Origin: Anaeramoeba flamelloides
Lineage: Eukaryota > Metamonada > Anaeramoebidae
DNA length: 64,000 nt
Reading direction: 5' to 3'
Assembly: GCA_027625915.1 (NCBI GenBank)
Contig: JANTQA010000011.1
Location: forward strand, 806,001-870,000
The notes beneath the pieces are model-generated. The model had not been told where the DNA came from, searched no databases, and saw only the letters and a program-made list of their open reading frames with translations. Numbering within the stretch: the stretch's first letter is position 1; each line of letters starts with the position of its first letter. This document shows positions 58,350 through 64,000 of the stretch, one piece after another. The position numbers and the translations under genes are program-made.

Positions 58350-58388
58350 ACTATATATATATATATATAACTATATATATATATATAA
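58321..58388. repeat. (TA)n microsatellite, twice interrupted
   Basis: Three TA blocks separated by ACTA. Lies in the presumed first intron of the TRIM-like gene. Confidence 0.9.
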
Positions 58389-58724
58389 TAAATTAATTTA
58401 GGAAAAGAATAAAAAAAAAAGTTTTAAAAATATAAAAAATAATAAAAATAATAAATAAGTTTTTGGGATATAATTTGTTTATTTTCATAAAATTTTATGT
58501 TTATTTTATAATTTCCAATATTTTTAGAAAATAACACTTATTGTTCAGAGCAAATAAGAAAAAAATTACCCCGTAATTTTCATTTTGATTTTTCATAGAA
58601 AAAAAATAAATTTTCACAAATAAAAAAATTCACAAATATAAAATAAAATAAAAATTGATTGTTTTAACGATTTTACTCTTTTAACAAACCAATAGAATTT
58701 ACCTACTTTCATTTGTTGTTTCAT

Positions 58725-59084
58725 TTTGTGAAATTTTGCCAATAATTCAGAAATTATTTGTCAATATTTTGTAAAATTGATTGTAAAAAATAAAATTTGA
58801 TTTTGCTTCAAACAAAATATGAACCCATTACATTGTTCTTGAAATTTTGGTTCCAAAAATTCAATAATTAATTATTTTGTGAAATCATGTTTTTTAAAAT
58901 GTTCATGTTTTTTGTGATTTGTTGTTTAAATACAGATCTCAAAAAAAATGATATTAGTGATCCGATCATAAATAAAGATTTATTTTCAAGGTACTGACAT
59001 TATATTCACAAGAATAACATATAAATTGTTCTTTCTTTCAATTTTTCCATTTAGGGGTGAGTACTAAAAGTTCTCCCCCTTGTT
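58725..59084. other. No gene seen
   Basis: AT-rich flank upstream of the TRIM-like gene. If the gene were alive its promoter would be here. Confidence 0.35.
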
Positions 59085-59590
59085 GTTATATTTTCCATAA
59101 TTTTTAAGAATTTCACAAAACCAAAGATTTAGCTCTATTCTTTTGAATTCTGAAAAAGTGTTGTTAGGTTTTTTAAAATTTTTGAAATTATTAGAAAATT
59201 TCAAAAATGTTAAAAAACAGATGTTAGCTTTTCTTGAGTTTTCTATTTATTTGTAAAATTAAAAAAAACCTAACTACAATCAATAGATTTTCGTTAGGTT
59301 TTTTTTTTACTTTTCGAGATAAACCGAAAATTAATTAAAATTTTCTGTTTATTTCAAAAAGTAAAAAAAACCTAGAACACTTCACAAATAAAATAAAAAA
59401 CTTCAAAAAAACCTAGAACACTTAACAGATTAATACAGAAATCCTCAAGAAAAGACCACTGTTAGATTTTCCTGAATTTTTAAGAATCGATTAAAAATCT
59501 TTGATTTTCTGAAATTATTTTGAATCCTAGAAAAACCTACATTAGGTTTTTTAAAATTTCAGAAATTAAAAAAAACCTATCAACTTTTTT
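59085..59590. repeat. Palindrome array adjoining the inverted duplication
   Basis: Modules TTTTGAATTCTGAAAAAG, AGGTTTTTTTTTTAC, TCTGTTTATTTC, AAAAAAACCTAGAACACTT and their complements, as at 17.8-18.9 kb. Confidence 0.6.
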
Positions 59591-59597
59591 TTTTTTT

Positions 59598-60394
59598 GTT
59601 TTTTTATTGATTGAAGGGAGTGATCAAAGATCTTCTTTCAGCCGTTATGTTTTCCAGAATTCAAAAGAATGGAGAAAAATCAAAGATTTTACTCGATTCT
59701 TTTGAATTCTGGAAAATCGCCGTTAGGCTTTTCTTGAGTTTTCTGTTTATTTGGAAAATCGAAAGAGTTTACAAATAAAACAGAAAACCTCAAGAAAAGT
59801 ACCGTTAAGTTTTTTTTAATTTTTGAAATAAACCGAAAATTTTTGAAATTTTCGGTTTATTTCAAAAATTAAAAAAAACCTAGGCACTCTACGGCACTTG
59901 AAGGTACTCTACGACACTTGCTCTGATTACTGATGGTAAATTAGTAATTTAGATGATATTGAAAAAAAAATATTTTAGAATAGAGCAAGTTCCAATTTTT
60001 TATTGTTTGAAAAAACAAAAAGAAAAATTAAAAAGAAAAAAAAAGCAAGTTAGAAAACAAAAAAAAAGTTTTTTAAAGAAAGTTGGGAAAAAATCAAAAA
60101 AAAAAAATAACTGTCCATTTTTATCAAGAACACTCATTAAAACAGAAACGATCCTTTTATTTAAAATTTTGTAGTTAATTTATTTCTAAGAAATTGTGAA
60201 TGCTTCGTTGAGAGGTAGTTGTTTAGTAGCTTCCATTTTTTTTCTTTTTGATCTAATCTTTTTTGATCGTTCCAGTTTTTGTTTTTGTCTTTTCTTTTTA
60301 TTTTCAAGTTACCCATACCGACTAGTTTCTGCTCTTCGAGTATTAGTAGATAACCACTTGATTTTTCTCCTTAGTAACTCTTCTTCCCAATAAA
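59598..60394. repeat. Left arm of a 2.6-kb inverted duplication
   Basis: About 800 bp repeated in reverse complement at 61432-62245 with high identity. Outer to inner it contains: GAAGGGAGTGATCAAAGATC; the CAGAATTC palindrome with CCGTTAG spacers; the hairpin AAATTTTTGAAATTTTCGGT; decamer repeats GGCACTCTAC/GGCACTTGAA; a Lys-rich open frame (59953-60174, with FRIEQVPIFYCLKKQKEKLK and LSRTLIKTETILLFKIL); then, on the opposite strand, the WEEELLRRKIKWL segment also found at 7.8 kb. The two frames converge, so an arm looks like a small composite element. Confidence 0.75.
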
Positions 60395-61431
60395 TTGGAA
60401 ATTCAGAAAGGGAAAAAATAGAAAAAAATCAAAAACCTAGCAACTTGACGGCACTCGGCGACACCCCCACGGAACCCCCCGAATACCTGATTTCATGTAG
60501 AGATATTATTGAAACAAGTGAGAGTGCCATTCTGGTAATTTCTCTCAAGAATTGGATCCAGCTCTATAAATTCCCAAGTATTTTGTTCCAATTATTTATT
60601 CATTCCGATTTTTATAATAGTCAAAATGTATTTTAAATCAACCAAACGATTTCTTCAACGAATTAGTGGTTCCATGAATCATAAGCCCCATTTTAAATTA
60701 AAATATCAATTGCTGGTGATTTGTGAAAATGGTAATCAATCGGATTATAATGTGGTTCAGGAGAATATAGCTCCTATCTTAAATATTGTAAGAAGAATAC
60801 TTTACCTCTTGTTCATTATCGTTTTTTTTAAAAAATTGATTTTTTCATTTTCAACAGCAAAATTTCATTTTTCAAATTTTTTTGTGAATGATTTATAAAA
60901 GTGTTAATTGAATTATGAAAATGCTGTGTAGGTTTTCTCTCAAATAATTCTTTGGATTAAATTCAAACTGGGCTCATTTTATAATTATAATTAGAAAATA
61001 AACTATTATGCCAAGAAATATGATCTAACTAAAATTGAAATTTTAATTCATTGAAAATTAAAGTATATTGAAACTGAGATTAAAAATAATTTCTCTTGAA
61101 AAATTCAATTAAATGGAATTACAAAAATAATTTAACAAAAAATTAAAAATTAATAATAAATTTATTTTAATCATTTATTTTGCAGATTACTAATCAACAT
61201 CAAATCATATTCTTGGAACGAAATGTTTTTTTCGAATATTTGGCAAATATATTTTTATTTTTATCAGATCTTTATTTTTTTGAAAAATATTTCAAGCTAT
61301 TGGAGTGAAAATGGAAATAAAAATATTTCTAAATTGTTATTTTTTGCGTTTTTCATTATATCCATTTATTCCATAAATATAAAATTACATAAATTTATTT
61401 TTTTCTATTTTTTCCCTCGTTGAATTTCCTT
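60395..61431 (+). pseudogene. Gene fragment between the inverted arms
   Basis: A frame from about 60475 (EYLISCRDIIETSESAIL, then SLKNWIQLYKFPSILFQLFI) ends at 60637. One base out of frame, an ATG frame 60626-60787 continues (TKRFLQRISGSMNHKPHFKL, QSDYNVVQENIAPILNI) to a GTAAGA donor. After a 398-nt intron, exon 61186-61308 follows in phase (TNQHQIIFLERNVFFEYLAN, FEKYFKLLE, TGA). This looks like the C-terminal part of an all-helical protein with one frameshift. Family unknown. Confidence 0.45.
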
Positions 61432-62245
61432 TTTATTGGGAAGAAGAGTTACTAAGGAGAAAAATCAAGTGGTTACCTACTAATACTCGAAGAACAGAAA
61501 CTAGTCGGTATGGGTAACTTGAAAATAAAAAGAAAAGACAAAAACAAAAACTGGAACGATCAAAAAAGATTAGATCAAAAAGAAAAAAAATGGAAGCTAC
61601 TAAACAACTACCTCTCAACGAAGCATTCACAATTTCTTAGAAATAATTAAACGACAAAATTTTAAATAAAAGGATCGTGTCTGTTTTAATGAGTGTTCTT
61701 GATAAAAATGGACAGTTGGTTTTTTTTTTTTGATTTTTTACCAACTTTCTTTAAAAAACTTTTTTTTTTTTTTGTTTTCTAACTTGCTTTTTTTTTTTTT
61801 GTTTTTCTTTTTAATTCTTGTCTTTTAAATTTTTCTTGTTGTTTTTTCAAACAATAAAAAATTGGAACTTGCTCTATTCCAAAATATTTTTTTTTCAATA
61901 TCATCTAAATTACTAATTTACCATCAGTAATCAGAGTGAGTGCCGTAGAGTGCCTAGGTTTTTTTTAATTTTTGAAATAAACCGAAAATTTCAAAAATTT
62001 TCGGTTTATTTCAAAAATTAAAAAAAACTTAACGGCACTTTTCTTGAGGTTTTCTGTTTTATTTGTAAACTCTTTCGATTTTCCAAATAAACAGAAAACT
62101 CAAGAAAAGCCTAACGGCGATTTTCCAGAATTCAAAAGAATCGAGTAAAATCTTTGATTTTTCTCCATTCTTTTGAATTCTGGAAAACATAACGGCTGTA
62201 AGAGGATCTTTGATCACTCCCTTCAACTAATAAAAAAAAAATTAC
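61432..62245. repeat. Right arm of the 2.6-kb inverted duplication
   Basis: Reverse complement of the left arm. Small differences (A-run lengths, scattered substitutions) mark it as a recent but not brand-new duplication. Confidence 0.75.
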
Positions 62246-62660
62246 AAAAATTTAAAAATTCAGAAACGAATTAAGATTTAGTTTTAGCTTCAGTCAAACT
62301 ATTCTTCAAGAACCACTTTTTAAGATCAAAATTCCGGAATTACCAAGAGAAATATCTAATTGGTGTTGTTTACAAGTTTAACAAATTATTAATCAGTAAG
62401 AACCGTTTTGAAAAAAATATAAAAAATGAAAATCTTTTGTTTTTTCAAAATTCAGGATCTTGGAAAATGATCGTGAGTGAATTTTACCAAAATTTTAATT
62501 TGGTTTTTAAAAAAAATATATGAAATGAAATTTATAAATTAATAGCTTCTGTAAAAATCTTTAGAGTTGCTTTTTCTCATTCTTTTGAAGAGGTTCAAAA
62601 TATTTATAATTTGAGTTTTGCCTAAATTTATCACAATAAAATTGCTCATTTCAAAAGATA

Positions 62661-63022
62661 CAGCAATTTCAAACCTGGTGCGCACGATATAACTTGTTTT
62701 AAAATTTCAATTTTCATTCAACTTTCATTGAACTTCAAGATCTGTTAAAACTAAATCAAGGTTTTAAAACCAAAACTCAAGATTAGCTGAATGGCAAGCT
62801 TCGTTAACAACTTTTCACTTTTTCTTTTAAACTTTTTTGAAATTATTTTAAAAAAATTACATTTAGTACGAGATCTTGGATATGAAGGACAATACAAGAA
62901 GATTTGAGTCCAAAATAACAATCACCCTTTTCAATTTAAAGGAGTTTATGTACAAAGAAAGTTTAATGAAAATTGAAATTTTAAGGAAAGTTAAATCGTG
63001 CGCAACAGGTTTGAAATTGCTG
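62661..63022. mobile_element. TA-flanked MITE, ends CAGCAATTTCAAACCTG
   Basis: 362 bp with 28-bp inverted ends (CAGCAATTTCAAACCTG then TTGCGCACGAT) next to TA. Inverted similarity extends inside (AAAATTTCAATTTTCATT). No open frame. Same class as the CAGTCAG and CAGCCG families. Confidence 0.8.
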
Positions 63023-63024
63023 TA

Positions 63025-63600
63025 TTTCATTTTAGTATAAACATATTGAAATCCAAAAATAAAATGAAAGATCTGAAAACAAAACTCAATCATTGCATTG
63101 AAAATTTTAAAATTATTTTGTTTAAATTTTATTTTGTGTATAATAGTATTAAATATCCTTATTTCAATATATTTAATTCCTTGAAATATAAAATTAACAC
63201 TTTAAAACTACTTGTTGTATCAGCCAAAATCGCATATTTATTTCATTGTATTTCAACGATTTCAAAATATTTCAGAATCATGTGCTTTAAATGATATTAT
63301 TCATTTTTCGCAAATTTTTACTTGTAACTTTTTTGTTTTCAATTTTAAAAATTGAAAACATTTTCCTAATCAGACTTTCATATTTATTTACAAAAATCAA
63401 CCAAATCCTCTTGAAGTTAAAATCAAGATGTGTTAAATTTCAAGAGATCATAAACCCAAAAAATTTTGAAAAAATGTGAAAATGTTGTTTTTTGTTGAAT
63501 TTTTTTGAACAATTTTTCACTCATTGATCGATCTACTCTCAAAAGAAAATTGTTGAGTAGAGATTATTCCCAATACTCATCAAGGATATATGGTCATTAA
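63025..63600. other. No gene seen
   Basis: AT-rich sequence. Two ATG frames (62998-63294, 63291-63479) overlap end to start but are low-complexity Phe/Ile/Lys translations with no family features. Confidence 0.3.
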
Positions 63601-63608
63601 AAAGTTAT

Positions 63609-63864
63609 TCATCTATTCAAAAGGGGTTTTATTAAAAGGGGTTTATTAGTTTTCAATTTCCCTTTTTTCAATTTTTCAATTTTCTTTTTTCTTTTTTCAA
63701 TTTTCATTTTTCTTCGATTTTTGTTTTTTCTTTTGTTTGTCTTTTTTCTTGTTTTTTGATTTTCTTCGTTTTTTTTCTTCAGATGATCCGCTTTGTTCAA
63801 GGTATCTTTTGTCTTCCTGGGAACTGGATTCGCTTTGACTTTTTTCAGAAGTTGATGAACTCAT
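63609..63864 (-). CDS. Ser/Glu/Lys-rich protein, 5' part or small protein
   Basis: From ATG at 63864 the frame reads MSSSTSEKSQSESSSQEDKR and YLEQSGSSEEKKRRKSK, then Lys runs to a TGA at 63697. A second frame carries the Lys-rich text on to 63609 (KLKTNKPLLIKPLLNR, TGA), so either the protein is 55 residues or one base in an A-run is miscounted. Phospho-Ser/acidic then basic composition suggests a nuclear or nucleolar disordered protein. No family assigned. Confidence 0.4.
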
Positions 63865-64000
63865 AATTAAAGTTTTAAAATTCAAATTATAATAAGATGA
63901 TTAAAAAAATGATTAAAGATTTTTGGAAAATTCACAGAAAAATAAAAAAATTGAAGTCACTTTCTTAAATTTCACTTTGTTTTATTTTTGAAATTCGTTT

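Overview
This is a very A+T-rich eukaryotic nuclear window. Genes are sparse, spliceosomal introns are common (most about 50-400 nt, one about 6 kb), the proteins carry long Lys/Glu/Asn-rich low-complexity tracts, and the spaces between genes are filled with degenerate LINE copies and palindromic DNA-transposon relics. A free-living amoeboid or flagellated protist fits. The Lys/Glu-rich proteins together with VPS9, Rab and TRIM-like genes remind me of Anaeramoeba (Metamonada), but that is an impression that only a database search could confirm. I see no rRNA, tRNA, CRISPR, virus-like element or bacterial operon.

Genes that can be supported: a VPS9-domain protein (504-3110, minus); a free-standing MJ1316/DUF504-domain protein (4603-4932, plus); a five-exon Rab24-like GTPase (7302-16584, minus) rebuilt from short exons with consistent splice phases; a three-exon novel protein (25094-25814, plus); a three-exon CDC25-type phosphatase (37939-41204, plus), formed by two long open frames joined through a small middle exon; and a tiny two-exon membrane protein (55024-55315, minus). 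VPS9 proteins activate Rab5-type GTPases, so the left end holds two endomembrane-traffic genes with different partners. CDC25 activates cyclin-dependent kinase. These are separate housekeeping or regulatory genes, not one pathway.

Broken or partial genes are frequent: a CDC50/LEM3 flippase-subunit 3' exon (50658-51124), a B-box/coiled-coil/SPRY (TRIM-like) gene (57152-58310), a Lys/Glu-rich gene at 45.4-47.4 kb interrupted by a 684-bp TA-flanked element, the 3' end of an unknown gene at 26.7-27.05 kb, and shuffled exon remnants at 53.6-54.5 kb and 60.4-61.3 kb. Several stops in them are what G+C-to-A+T mutation would produce from Trp or Gln codons.

Repeats dominate the rest: non-LTR retrotransposon fragments at 47.9-50.5 and 52.7-53.4 kb, with a lone 3' UTR at 8.3 kb; at least four families of TA-flanked inverted-repeat elements (ends CAGTCAG, CAGCCG, CAGCAATTT, TGCTGTAAT); a 702-bp element present as an inverted pair at 22.0-23.5 kb; a 2.6-kb inverted duplication at 59.6-62.2 kb; arrays of small nested palindromes separated by CCGTTAG-like spacers; a 1.2-kb sequence shared by the big Rab intron and the region after CDC25; and long TA and TG microsatellites at 33.6-34.5 kb.
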